Source: Aestuariivirga litoralis (GTDB lineage Bacteria; Pseudomonadota; Alphaproteobacteria; Rhizobiales; Aestuariivirgaceae). Taken from it: 64,000 nucleotides of DNA. Below are positions 21,326 to 29,445 of this stretch, one piece after another. The translations under genes were made by a program, and so were the position numbers. The notes under the pieces were generated by a model. It saw nothing but the letters and a program-made list of their open reading frames with translations. It was not told the origin of the DNA and did not search any database. The DNA is taken from the NCBI RefSeq assembly GCF_003234965.1, contig NZ_QKVK01000005.1:248001-312000 (forward strand), read 5' to 3'. How positions within the stretch are numbered: position 1 is the stretch's first letter; each line of letters begins with the position of its first letter.

Positions 21326-21588
21326 AGTCCACCCTCGCGCTCTCGCTCGGCCTCGCGGTCATCCTTGGCCTCGGCGCCGCACTGCCGGTCTCGGCCGCCA
21401 CCACCACCGCAACCAGCGCTGCTGCAGCCAAGCCCACACACTACTACGTGTCGCTGAAGGCCAAGGGCCCCGGCTGCGAAGTGGTGGCCATGAAGCCCAC
21501 CACCAAGCTCATGGTGGGCAAGCATTCCTTCAAGACCGAGGCCGATGCCTCGAAGGCCATGGCGGGCGACAAGGCCTGCAAGGCCTGA
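21322..21588 (+). CDS. Small exported hypothetical protein with two cysteines
   Basis: The 88-residue product has a clear signal peptide (MKSTLALSLGLAVILGLGAA, cleavage near VSA) and a mature part of about 60 residues with two Cys (GPGCEVVAMKP and the C-terminal DKACKA), probably disulfide-linked in the periplasm. No known domain is evident. Overlaps the preceding gene by ATGA. A strong hairpin terminator follows at 21651-21682. Confidence 0.65.
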   Translation: MKSTLALSLGLAVILGLGAALPVSAATTTATSAAAAKPTHYYVSLKAKGPGCEVVAMKPTTKLMVGKHSFKTEADASKAMAGDKACKA

Positions 21589-21650
21589 TGGCCTGAGGGT
21601 CGAAGGGCCTCGCGGATCCCCACTCCCGCTCCACGCGAGGCCACATGCAG

Positions 21651-21682
21651 CGAGGGGTTGCCAGTGTCCTGGCAACCCCTCG
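21651..21682 (+). terminator. Strong intrinsic terminator hairpin after the small exported-protein operon
   Basis: A perfect 14-bp stem (arms 21651-21664 and 21669-21682) closes a 4-base loop and is followed by TTCATTCATTGG. Another hairpin, GGCCTCGCG/CGCGAGGCC, lies just upstream at 21606-21642. It sits between convergent genes and may end transcription from both sides. Confidence 0.75.
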
Positions 21683-21705
21683 TTCATTCATTGGTCATTT
21701 TGCGT

Positions 21706-22506
21706 TCAGCGCAGCGTCTCGACCTTGTCCATGAAGCGCTTCACCCGCGCGCCGTCCACCGCGTTCCAGGTAATGCCGTCGACCTTGAAATGCGTGCCGA
21801 TGATGACGCCGGAGGCGAGTGCCAGCGTATCCTTCACATTGTCGATGGTGACGCCGGTATTGGCGAAGACCGGCACGTCCTTCACCGTCTCGCACACCTT
21901 CTTGAGTTGCGACTGGTCGGCGGGCTCGCCCGTCACGGGGCCGGAGACGAGGATGGCATCGGCCAGCGAGGAGAACACCGCGCTCCTTGCGCGCAGTTCG
22001 ATGGGCCGCGCATCCAGCGAATGGGCGAATTCGGCGTTGATGTTGTAGAGCAGCTTCAGGTCCGGCCGGCCCAGGTTGCGGCGCAGCCTCGCCGGTGTCG
22101 CGGCATCGGGCGCCCATACGCCCATGTCGGAGGCGAAGACGCCGGTGAAGATCTCGCGCACGAACTGCGCCCCCGTCGCCGCCGCAATAGCGACGCTTGC
22201 GGTCGGGTCCCACAGGTAGTTGACGCCGAAGGGCACCTTGATCATCGGTTTCAGCGCCGCCACCACCGCGGTCATGGCGGCGGTCGATTCAAGGGTTGCC
22301 TTCAGCAGGTAGGGCCGGTCGTTCTCGTTGCCGAACATGATGGCGTCGACGCCGCCCGCCTGCAGCTTCTCGATGTCGGAGGCCACGCCGTCGATCAGCT
22401 TCTGCATGCCGCCCTTCTCGTCATAGAGCGGCGAACCCGGCATGGCGCCGATATGCGCCATGGCGATGATCACCTTCTTCCTGGAACCGAAAAAGTCGAA
22501 GACCAT
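21706..22506 (-). CDS. BtpA/SgcQ family protein
   Basis: The 266-residue product is a TIM-barrel protein of the BtpA/SgcQ family, recognisable from MAHIGAMPGSPLYD near the N-terminus, GGVDAIMFGNENDRPY, FGVNYLWDP, and the phosphate-binding-type end PVFANTGVTIDN with ASGVIIGTHFK. BtpA was linked to photosystem I stability in cyanobacteria and SgcQ to a sugar operon in E. coli; the biochemical role is not settled. It stands alone here, upstream of no obvious partner, with tRNA-Gly 56 bases before its start on the same strand. Confidence 0.85.
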   Translation of the reverse strand: MVFDFFGSRKKVIIAMAHIGAMPGSPLYDEKGGMQKLIDGVASDIEKLQAGGVDAIMFGNENDRPYLLKATLESTAAMTAVVAALKPMIKVPFGVNYLWDPTASVAIAAATGAQFVREIFTGVFASDMGVWAPDAATPARLRRNLGRPDLKLLYNINAEFAHSLDARPIELRARSAVFSSLADAILVSGPVTGEPADQSQLKKVCETVKDVPVFANTGVTIDNVKDTLALASGVIIGTHFKVDGITWNAVDGARVKRFMDKVETLR

Positions 22507-22561
22507 GCGTCTGCTCCTGGGTGAGCACCAGAAGCGACATGTTCCGGGCTGCGGGGACTGG

Positions 22562-22633
22562 AGCGGGCGATGGGAATCGAACCCACGACATGCAGCTTGG
22601 GAAGCTGCCGTTCTACCACTGAACTACGCCCGC
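22562..22633 (-). tRNA. tRNA-Gly (anticodon CCC)
   Basis: The minus strand folds into a full cloverleaf: acceptor stem GCGGGCG/CGCCCGC, D arm GTTCAGTGGTAGAAC, anticodon stem GCAGC/GCTGC with loop TTCCCAA giving anticodon CCC, and T arm GTGGG TTCGATT CCCAT. The 3' CCA is not encoded. It is 56 bases upstream of the BtpA-like gene. Confidence 0.95.
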
Positions 22634-22723
22634 GACGGGGCGGAGATTAGAGGAGCGGGGCCGGGGCGGCAAGGGGGTGGGGAGGAGGCGCATAACGCCC
22701 CCCCTGAGGAGTTGTTCTGCTTC

Positions 22724-24331
22724 TTAAGGCTCACGCTCGATGAGCAGGAAGCTCGGCCCGGCATAGGTAAGGGCTTTCGAAAGAACGCCCGGCACGTCGC
22801 TGGAACTTGCAATTTTCTCGACACGTGCACCGAAGCCTTCCGCGATGGACTGGAGATCGAGGTTCGGGTCGCCGAAGTCCAGTCCCACGAAATGCGTGGT
22901 GGCGAAGTCTGTCTTCATCTCGTTGCACCACAGGTCTTTCAACAGCCGGTATTCGTGGTTCACGAAGCACACGAATACGGTGGGGATGCGATACTTCGCG
23001 GCTGTCCACAGGGCGTGAATCGAGAACATGCTGCCGCCATCGCCGACAAAGCAGACAGCCGGCTTGCCACTCGCCAGGCCGATCCCGACGCTCAGCGGCA
23101 TGGCCCAGCCCAGACCTCCACCGCGCGGCGAGAAGTGCACGTTTCGGAAGCCCAGAGAGACCGCCATGTCCTGCACGATCGCGTCTTCCGAGGAACCCTC
23201 GGTGACGATGTGTGTCGTGCGGTCGAGTTGACGGAGAACGTCGAGGATCAGCGCATTGCTGGCGTGTGGCCCTGAAGGCGGATACTTGGCATCGAGTGCG
23301 GCCTCATCGATTTTCCGAGGGGCCGGTGGTGTTGATGGAGCGTCCAGCGCCTTGACCAATGCCGAGAGCGTGGCATGGACATCACCAAGAACCGCGATGT
23401 CGCAGGGGAAGTCGAAGCCGAGCTGACTGGTTGCCGGGGCGATCTGGATGACCTTCAGATTGGGAGGCAGTGCCACACTTCCCGTATATGTGAAGCTGTC
23501 CACCTTCTCGCCGATCAGCAGCATGGTGTCATATCTGCCGAGCGTCTCGTTGATTGCCATGGTGGTGGGCGGAAGCTGGCCACGGGAGCGCGGGTGCAGC
23601 GGATCCACGGTTCCCTGCACGTGGAAGGGTGCCGCAAAAACATCGGCGCCGAGCGCATCGGCAATGCGGCTTACATCGCTTATGCCCTGCGCCGCACCGA
23701 CAGCGTAATCTGCGACAATGACAAGCTTTCCAGGCGGAACGGCTCGGAGCGCGGTGACTGCTTCCCCAAGACCTTGCGGCACCGTATCAGCGACAATGCG
23801 GGTCTTCTTGAAGGTGGTGTGCTCGGTCTGCTCCAGCATGAAGTTCATGGGGATGGAGAGGAACACGGGGCCGCTCGGTTGCAACCGGGCCTGCAGATAG
23901 CAGCGCTGCAGTGCGATGGCTAGGTCGTCCGTGCGGGTCACTTCGTAGGAATACTTCGTTGCCGTCTGGGCCAGTTGCACATTGGGAGCGCCGAGCACCG
24001 GGTTGTGGATGAGGAAGCGCGAATCCTGCTGTCCATTGATCACAAGCAGCGGGATGCCCGACATGATTGCGTTACGCATGTTGAACATGCCATTTGCGAG
24101 GCCCGGATAGGTATGGAGGCTCACGATCGACGGCCTGCCGGTGATCAGCGCATACCCGGCGGCGATGCCAACGGCGCTCGACTCGTGGAGCGAGAGCATG
24201 TAGGTCGCCTTCGAGTTTGCCACGGCCGCGAGGAAGCTGGTTTCCGTGGTTCCTGGATTGCCGAAGACGTACGAGACATCATAGGTCGCCAGAAAATCCT
24301 GAATTAACTCTCCACCCGTTCGCACCGTCAC
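22724..24331 (-). CDS. Thiamine-diphosphate enzyme of the benzoylformate decarboxylase type
   Basis: The product (535 residues from GTG 24331) has the pyruvate-oxidase/decarboxylase architecture. E50 in SLHESSAVG, H73 in SLHTYPGLANG and the LHPRSRG segment line up with E47, H70 and the second catalytic His of benzoylformate decarboxylase. The cofactor motif runs from GDGGSM to NHEYRLLK. It probably decarboxylates a 2-oxo acid, perhaps aromatic, to an aldehyde. GTG 24331 is chosen because GGGAGA lies about 9 bases upstream; an in-frame ATG at 24361 would sit inside a palindrome. A hydrolase gene on the same strand lies about 420 bases upstream, across a gene remnant. Confidence 0.8.
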   Translation of the reverse strand: MTVRTGGELIQDFLATYDVSYVFGNPGTTETSFLAAVANSKATYMLSLHESSAVGIAAGYALITGRPSIVSLHTYPGLANGMFNMRNAIMSGIPLLVINGQQDSRFLIHNPVLGAPNVQLAQTATKYSYEVTRTDDLAIALQRCYLQARLQPSGPVFLSIPMNFMLEQTEHTTFKKTRIVADTVPQGLGEAVTALRAVPPGKLVIVADYAVGAAQGISDVSRIADALGADVFAAPFHVQGTVDPLHPRSRGQLPPTTMAINETLGRYDTMLLIGEKVDSFTYTGSVALPPNLKVIQIAPATSQLGFDFPCDIAVLGDVHATLSALVKALDAPSTPPAPRKIDEAALDAKYPPSGPHASNALILDVLRQLDRTTHIVTEGSSEDAIVQDMAVSLGFRNVHFSPRGGGLGWAMPLSVGIGLASGKPAVCFVGDGGSMFSIHALWTAAKYRIPTVFVCFVNHEYRLLKDLWCNEMKTDFATTHFVGLDFGDPNLDLQSIAEGFGARVEKIASSSDVPGVLSKALTYAGPSFLLIEREP

Positions 24332-24356
24332 CTTTGATCTCCCTGTTCTTTGACAT

Positions 24357-24370
24357 TCCACTCAAGTGGA
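24357..24370. promoter_or_regulatory. 14-bp palindrome upstream of the decarboxylase gene
   Basis: TCCACT at 24357-24362 and AGTGGA at 24365-24370 are perfect 6-bp arms with a CA spacer. The element is 26 bases upstream of the GTG start codon at 24331 in an AT-richer stretch, a position suited to an operator. No regulator gene is adjacent. Confidence 0.3.
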
Positions 24371-24543
24371 GTGTTAACCCACCAATAGAACTGCTTTTCA
24401 TTAAATATCGACCACGACGTTGAGCGGTTTGATCACATTGTGGGCAGCAACAGGAAGTAGGAACAAAAACAACTATAGATCGATCAATGGTCTGCGGCTT
24501 TGCACGCCAGAGCGAGCTGCTCGTCTTAATCTAAGTGGGCGGC

Positions 24544-24699
24544 TCAAATGACAGTCAGCACGACCATCACCCTCATTCCCTGATGCTCCTTCGCGATCTG
24601 CTCCCAAGTCTTGCGACCCACGTTGCGAGAGATGACAGCTTTGGTGACGGGGAACCCTTGCAACTCCCTGAGCAGCTCGGACTTTGAACGGGCGGCGGG
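24544..24699 (-). pseudogene. C-terminal gene remnant, about 50 codons, family not identified
   Basis: On the minus strand, an open stretch bounded by TAA (24702-24700) and TGA (24546-24544) encodes a protein-like sequence with regular amphipathic composition: SKSELLRELQGFPVTKAVIS, then KTWEQIAKEHQGMRVMVV. It has no start codon, and nothing upstream continues it. It looks like the 3' end of a gene lost by deletion, left in the about 420-base gap between the decarboxylase and the choloylglycine hydrolase genes. The rest of that gap is AT-rich and shows no gene. Confidence 0.4.
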
Positions 24700-24755
24700 T
24701 TACGATGCGGCAAGGGGGTGGCCCCTGCGAGGACGCAGGAGGCCGCCTGGGTTGA

Positions 24756-25868
24756 CTATTTCGAGAGATCGGTGGCCGCGGCGGGCTGGTCGATGGAGAT
24801 GTAGCGGATCTCCTTGGCATCGAGGTCGAGGTCCTTCAACGAAACCTGCCGGATGGCCGGGTTGTCGTAGGTCCGGAACTGATAGATGCCGTTCTTGAGG
24901 TCGGCACTCACCGCCCACTCGGTGATCTCGTATCCCGCCACGCCGCCTCCGGCGGCGCCACCAGCCAATGTCTGGATCGCCCCCGGCGGAATGTCAAACT
25001 GGTTGAGCAGGTGGAAGGCAATCGGCATGCCCTCGGAGGCGTCCTTGAACTTCGGAGCAGTGTTCACAAGGAAGGCCGCGCGAATGAAGCGCGACTGCGA
25101 GGAATAGTCGCCAGGCTGTGCCACCTGGCCGCCACCGGTTGACCACTGCGGGAAGCTCTTGCCGTTGAACACCAGCGGCGGCACCGGCGCTGCGGTCGAG
25201 GTTGCGAACATCGACAGGCTGTCGAGGTGCCATTGCATGCCAGGGGCATTGGTCATCACGCCGGTCGGATTGTCGATCATGTTCAACTCGCCACCGACAT
25301 ACTCGATGGCGACGCTGTTGCCAGATGCGTCATGAACCGTGACATGAATCGGCAAAGTGCCGTTGAAAGCGGCCAGCGGTGCCCGATTGACCTTGATCTT
25401 CGAAAGCCCGGCCTTCACCTCATCGACTGTGGCAAATTGTGTGAGGATGTAGGTAAGGAGCTGATACGAGGCGATGGAGTTGGCCGCATCCGCCGCGGAA
25501 ACATCCTGAAACTCGGCAATCTGAGGGAAGAAGAGAAGCCCGCCGTTCAAACCCTTCTCGTTCATGCCGTCGACGAAGTAGGGAAGGTCGAGACCATTCA
25601 TGCCGGTAGCGGCATATTTGGTCTTGAACGCGAGCCCGCTACCGTCCTTGCCGTCAGGCCCGACGCCCTGGATGGTGAAGTTTCGGGGCATGACCATCAG
25701 CTTGGAGTGCAGCGGCAGCGCAAACTCCATCGTTCGGCCATAGACGAATTCACCATTCTCGGCCTTGAGCAGGAACGAGGTACAGGCATTTGCGGATGTG
25801 GCAGTGAATGCCATGAGGGCGGATACAGAGGCAGCGCAGACAGCGCGCAGGAACTTGAGCTTGGACAT
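24756..25868 (-). CDS. Choloylglycine hydrolase-family (linear amide C-N) hydrolase, exported
   Basis: The 370-residue product has a signal peptide (residues 1-28, ending SANA) directly followed by C29 in CTSFLLKAENGEFVYGRTMEF. In this Ntn-hydrolase family the first mature Cys is the nucleophile and the Arg of GRTMEF binds substrate, so export and activation appear coupled. Further family segments are FVDGMNEKGLNGGLLFFP and VMTNAPGMQWHL. Substrates in the family include bile-salt amides, penicillin V and acyl-homoserine lactones; which applies is unknown. GGAG lies 10 bases before the ATG. Confidence 0.85.
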   Translation of the reverse strand: MSKLKFLRAVCAASVSALMAFTATSANACTSFLLKAENGEFVYGRTMEFALPLHSKLMVMPRNFTIQGVGPDGKDGSGLAFKTKYAATGMNGLDLPYFVDGMNEKGLNGGLLFFPQIAEFQDVSAADAANSIASYQLLTYILTQFATVDEVKAGLSKIKVNRAPLAAFNGTLPIHVTVHDASGNSVAIEYVGGELNMIDNPTGVMTNAPGMQWHLDSLSMFATSTAAPVPPLVFNGKSFPQWSTGGGQVAQPGDYSSQSRFIRAAFLVNTAPKFKDASEGMPIAFHLLNQFDIPPGAIQTLAGGAAGGGVAGYEITEWAVSADLKNGIYQFRTYDNPAIRQVSLKDLDLDAKEIRYISIDQPAAATDLSK

Positions 25869-26311
25869 CTTGGTCTCCGAACGGTGGGTGATTGCGAGAT
25901 GCGAGTTCTGTCATTTTTCAGGGAACAGGAAGGTCAAGGCACACTGTAGACACCTGTCGTCATCAGAGTCCTTCTGACCGGACTGAACGCGATGACTGGG
26001 TTCATAGTCACTATTGAAATTGCAAGTAATAGTAGAAACACTGATTGGCAGGGCAGATCGCTCGTCTGTCTCCTGCATGCTCGGATATGAGAAGGGCTCT
26101 TGAGAGGGCATTCACTGGGCGGGAGGCTGTTCCCGTTCAAGGCCGGCACGCCGAACGTCCTCCTTCGCCTTCCGCATGGCGGGCGGCTGATATCGAAGGG
26201 GCATTTGCCGCACGTGCCTCTTCATTGTATCGATACCGCAGTTGCGCCAGGCCACGGTTCGTCGTGTCCCGCCGGAGAGTGCCCCCTGCAGTGCCCTGAC
26301 CTGTCCATTCA
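25869..26311. other. 443-base intergenic region without a convincing gene
   Basis: It separates the leftward choloylglycine hydrolase from the rightward acyltransferase gene. The half near 25,900-26,050 is relatively AT-rich and probably holds the divergent promoters. Short open frames on both strands (for example 26100-26315 plus) have no protein-like pattern and no clear ribosome binding site. A 16-bp tandem repeat begins at its right end. Confidence 0.5.
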
Positions 26312-26329
26312 ATGACCTGTCCATTCAAT
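26298..26329. repeat. Two perfect tandem copies of a 16-bp unit spanning a start codon
   Basis: The unit GACCTGTCCATTCAAT occurs at 26298-26313 and 26314-26329. Each copy ends with the AT of an ATG, giving ATG at 26312 and 26328 in different frames, because 16 is not a multiple of 3. Only the 26312 frame reads into the acyltransferase protein. Copy-number change by one unit would alter the start context and frame. Confidence 0.85.
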
Positions 26330-27229
26330 GACATCGCCTATCTGTCGGGCCTTTCGAACATCGGAACGCCAGAGATGGCAGAACATGGAGCGCTGGCGGT
26401 CCTGAAGCGCGCGGTCAGGGGCAGCGGGCACTATGATGGCGTTGGCCCCTGGCCCTATCTCTGGGTTGAATCGCCGCGGGACCTCGAGGTGCTCCGTGAA
26501 GGCTTCCGCCATCTGGTCACGCTCACGGTCGTCACTCAGCCCGGCTATGTTCATCCGGTGCAAGGCGGCGACACGTCATTCCTCAAGCACCATTTCGTCT
26601 ATGATCCCGCCTTGCCGGCCCCGGTGATGAGCAGGCGCACGCGGACGCGGATCGCAAGGTGCGAGGCCAGGGCGACCTTCCGGCCCATCACCGATGTCGG
26701 GAGGCGGATGGCGTGCCTCGCACTCTACAGGCGCCTCCTGCAGCGGCGGGGACTGACCGGCTGCTACGTCGATTTTCCGGACGATCACTTCCAGGGCCTC
26801 GCCTCGCTTGAAGCTGGCGTGTTCTTCGAAGTCGTTGATGCGGACGGACCGGGAGCCTTCTCCTGTGGCGTCGTTTTCAACGGGATCCTCCAGGTCCTGC
26901 ACATGGCAAGTTCGGATGAAGGCCTGCGGTGGGATGCCTCATATCTCCTGATGAAGGGCATGCAGGAGCATGCAAGAAGCAACCGGCTTCGCCTGATGAC
27001 GGGAGGCATGCCGGACACCGGGTCCCCCGGGCTCCGGCAGTTCAAGCGGAAATGGGCAAATACCCATGAGCCGGTCTACATCATGAAGATCATCAACGAT
27101 GCTGCCCTCTATCATGGGCTCTGCAATGGTGTCCTGCGATCGTCACGCTATTTCCCCGGCTATCGCGCCACGGCCGGCCTGGCCGCGATGGGTGGTCCCG
27201 ATGCATCGCTTCCGGGAGGTCCGTTCTGA
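26312..27229 (+). CDS. FemAB/BioF2-like GNAT-fold acyltransferase
   Basis: The 305-residue product resembles FemAB-type (BioF2-like) acyltransferases: a helical ALYRRLLQRRGLTGCY region, then a GNAT-like core with GAFSCGVVFNGILQVLHMAS, and a closing LRLMTGGMPDTGSPGLRQFKRKWA segment typical of the group. These enzymes acylate cell-wall or surface glycoconjugates or attach amino acids to them. The start is the ATG inside a 16-bp tandem duplication. Its stop overlaps the proposed start of the following glycosyltransferase-like gene, so the two likely act on the same polymer (inference). Confidence 0.65.
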   Translation: MTCPFNDIAYLSGLSNIGTPEMAEHGALAVLKRAVRGSGHYDGVGPWPYLWVESPRDLEVLREGFRHLVTLTVVTQPGYVHPVQGGDTSFLKHHFVYDPALPAPVMSRRTRTRIARCEARATFRPITDVGRRMACLALYRRLLQRRGLTGCYVDFPDDHFQGLASLEAGVFFEVVDADGPGAFSCGVVFNGILQVLHMASSDEGLRWDASYLLMKGMQEHARSNRLRLMTGGMPDTGSPGLRQFKRKWANTHEPVYIMKIINDAALYHGLCNGVLRSSRYFPGYRATAGLAAMGGPDASLPGGPF

Positions 27230-28104
27230 CGCCGACATTCCTCATCTGGGCGCCGCGCTACTCGCACAGAAGCTCCGGGGTGCGGGCGCTCTACCGGCTC
27301 TGCCATCATCTCAACTCCTGCGGATATCCGGCTGCGATGGTGGCCAAACCCTGCAGCGATCCGCCGCCCTGGCTGTGCCCCCTGCATCGGGGTCCGGTGG
27401 GCGAGAGCATCGTCATCTATCCGGAAGTCGTCCCGGGAAATCCGCTGGGCGCCAGGAAGGTCATCCGCTGGGTGCTGAACGATCCCGGGCTGCTCGGAGG
27501 CCAGACCTTCTATTCCGATTATGAGATGGTGTTCGTCTACGATCCGCAGAAGCTCCCGGTGGTGAACCGGTCGCTGTCACGCGGCATCGGGCGCGATCGT
27601 GTCCTGTGGACAGGGCTGGTCGATCCGAGCGTGATCTATCCCGATGCCTCCGTCACCAGGACCATCGACTGTTCCTTCACCCACAAGGGCAGGGCGCTGA
27701 GCCAGCGGTTTCCCTTGCCCCATGCGAACATCCTGAGGCTGGAAGACCTGACCGCCAGCTTCAGGGACCTGGGCGACACGCTGCGGAAAACGAAGGTTCT
27801 CTACTCCTATGATCACTACAGCAATGTCCTGCGGGAAGCCGTGATCTGCGGATGCGACGTCCGGGTCATCGGCGAGGATGGCGTGTGGCACGATCCCAGG
27901 ACCTGCGGCTGTCCGCTGAACATCCTCTGGCAACCGGACCTGCTCGCAACCTATGCCGATCACTTCAACAGCAGTGACTTCATCATCCCCTTCGTCAGGA
28001 CGGTCGAGACGCGGTGGCCCGTGAGGAGCATCAGGTTGCCCTCACCCGCGGCCCGCACTGCAGGCCGTGCCGCGCGTCAGCGGACCGGGCCCCGGGCAGG
28101 GTGA
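27226..28104 (+). CDS. Glycosyltransferase-like protein, probable CTG start
   Basis: The product is about 292 residues if translation begins at CTG 27226, or 274 from GTG 27280. The first option is favoured because the extra residues read FLIWAPRYSHRSSGVRALYR, like the first strand and loop of GT-B glycosyltransferases, and because GGGAGG at 27214-27219 is six bases before the CTG. The CTG shares bases with the TGA of the preceding gene. Later segments (TKVLYSYDHYSNVLREAVICGCDV) resemble the donor-binding half. The last 30 residues are Arg/Pro-rich and may reflect a late stop. No close family named. Confidence 0.6.
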   Translation: MTPTFLIWAPRYSHRSSGVRALYRLCHHLNSCGYPAAMVAKPCSDPPPWLCPLHRGPVGESIVIYPEVVPGNPLGARKVIRWVLNDPGLLGGQTFYSDYEMVFVYDPQKLPVVNRSLSRGIGRDRVLWTGLVDPSVIYPDASVTRTIDCSFTHKGRALSQRFPLPHANILRLEDLTASFRDLGDTLRKTKVLYSYDHYSNVLREAVICGCDVRVIGEDGVWHDPRTCGCPLNILWQPDLLATYADHFNSSDFIIPFVRTVETRWPVRSIRLPSPAARTAGRAARQRTGPRAG

Positions 28105-28275
28105 TGGCCGGTCGTCACGTGTTGCGAAACAGGAAGGCCATGCCGGCGCGCAGCGGCAACCGGCCACTCGCCGCTGTCCCGATGGTGGCCACTGTCAGAA
28201 CTACCAGTTGCCGAAGCCGGCGGCGCGGTGTTTCCTGCCGCCGCTTCGTCAGTTGTGTTCATGGAGTTCACCACA

Positions 28276-29445
28276 ATGCGGTCTCTGCTCGGCGCGCTTG
28301 CCCTTCTTGCCGGTTTCACCATCGCCCTCGCCCCGGGCCAGGCAGCGCAGTCCTCCGGCAAGCCATCACCGGCGGCGATCGTCGTCCCGTCGCAGGCCGG
28401 CAAGGTCGATGGCCGGCCCGGCAACTCGGACCGCTACATGTGGGAGGTCTTCACTTCCGCCGTCAGGCCCGCGGTGACACCGGGCAAGGCCGTGTTCGAA
28501 ACCTGGGCGACGGACGAGGACATCTACCAGGCCAACCCGGTGTGGCCCACGGCCGGGGCCGAGCGGCCCATCCGCGCCAGCCGCCGCCAGACCAACTTCC
28601 ACCTGGCGGGCAGTGATCTTCCGCCCTGCGGCACGCCGGAGAATCCCTGGGTCGCCAATTTCCCGCTCACCGGCTGCCTGGCGGAAGTGGTCTACCGCGA
28701 CCGCCTGCAGTTCGACTACATCGTCGGCAACGGCCTCAATACCAAGGCGGGGGCGGCAGCCTTCTATGCCTCGCCGCGGGTCGTCAACTTCCCCGGCGCC
28801 TCGCTGGCGCTGAAGGCGGACTGGGTTCCCCTCACCGACCTGCTGCAATGGGTGCCGGAGTTGGGCAGCCTCGAGAATGCCCGCCGCGCCTATTACACCG
28901 TGGTCTCGGAAGGGGTGGAATATGGCCTCGTCGCCATGCACATCTCGACCGCCGCGAACCCCGCCTGGGTGTGGGGCACCTTCGAGCACCGCAACAATCC
29001 GGGCCGTTGCGATGCCACCGGCTGCTATGACAGCTTCGGCGCCCGCAGGCCGGTGGTGCTGCCCGACGAGAAGCAGTCGAACACCCAGTACGGCGCCTGC
29101 ACCAAGACACCGGAGCTGAAGCGCCTGATGCAGGCCGCGGGCCTTTCCGGCGTGTGGGAGAATTATTGCCTGAAGTCCACCCAGGTGTCCTTCACCAATG
29201 CCGCCGGCAAGCCCACGGTGCTGACCAATTCGGTGACCGAGCGCCTGTCGGTCAATGGCGAGCTCATCGGGTCCTGCATCAGCTGCCACGCCTATGCCGC
29301 CTTCGGCGCCGATGGCGCACCCACCAGTGCCGCCCTCACCATGCTGGCCTACAATCCGGTGGGAAAGCCCATCGCTTCGCCCTTCGCGGATGCCAAGCCC
29401 AACGACTTCATGTGGGGCATCATCAACTTCCTCAACAGCAACTAG
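28276..29445 (+). CDS. Exported protein with C-terminal c-type heme motif
   Basis: The 389-residue product starts with a signal peptide (MRSLLGALALLAGFTIALAP, cleavage near GQAA). It carries one CxxCH heme-attachment motif, C334-I-S-C-H338, near the C-terminus. The rest contains further cysteines (PPCGTPENPW, GCYDSF) and aromatic-rich segments. It is probably a periplasmic monoheme protein, perhaps an oxidoreductase or electron-transfer component, but the large N-terminal part is not a standard cytochrome c fold that I recognise. ATG 28276 has GGAG nine bases upstream; ATG 28261 is possible. It stands alone. Confidence 0.7.
   Translation: MRSLLGALALLAGFTIALAPGQAAQSSGKPSPAAIVVPSQAGKVDGRPGNSDRYMWEVFTSAVRPAVTPGKAVFETWATDEDIYQANPVWPTAGAERPIRASRRQTNFHLAGSDLPPCGTPENPWVANFPLTGCLAEVVYRDRLQFDYIVGNGLNTKAGAAAFYASPRVVNFPGASLALKADWVPLTDLLQWVPELGSLENARRAYYTVVSEGVEYGLVAMHISTAANPAWVWGTFEHRNNPGRCDATGCYDSFGARRPVVLPDEKQSNTQYGACTKTPELKRLMQAAGLSGVWENYCLKSTQVSFTNAAGKPTVLTNSVTERLSVNGELIGSCISCHAYAAFGADGAPTSAALTMLAYNPVGKPIASPFADAKPNDFMWGIINFLNSN

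Noticed and set aside
26045-26315. Small overlapping open frames in the gap before the acyltransferase gene
   Set aside because: They lack good ribosome binding sites, overlap each other on both strands, and their translations are Arg/Pro-rich with no regular pattern.
22562-28275. tRNA-Gly as the border of an integrated genomic island
   Set aside because: The 3' end of the tRNA faces the BtpA gene, not the accessory genes; I found no integrase and no repeated tRNA 3' end further on.
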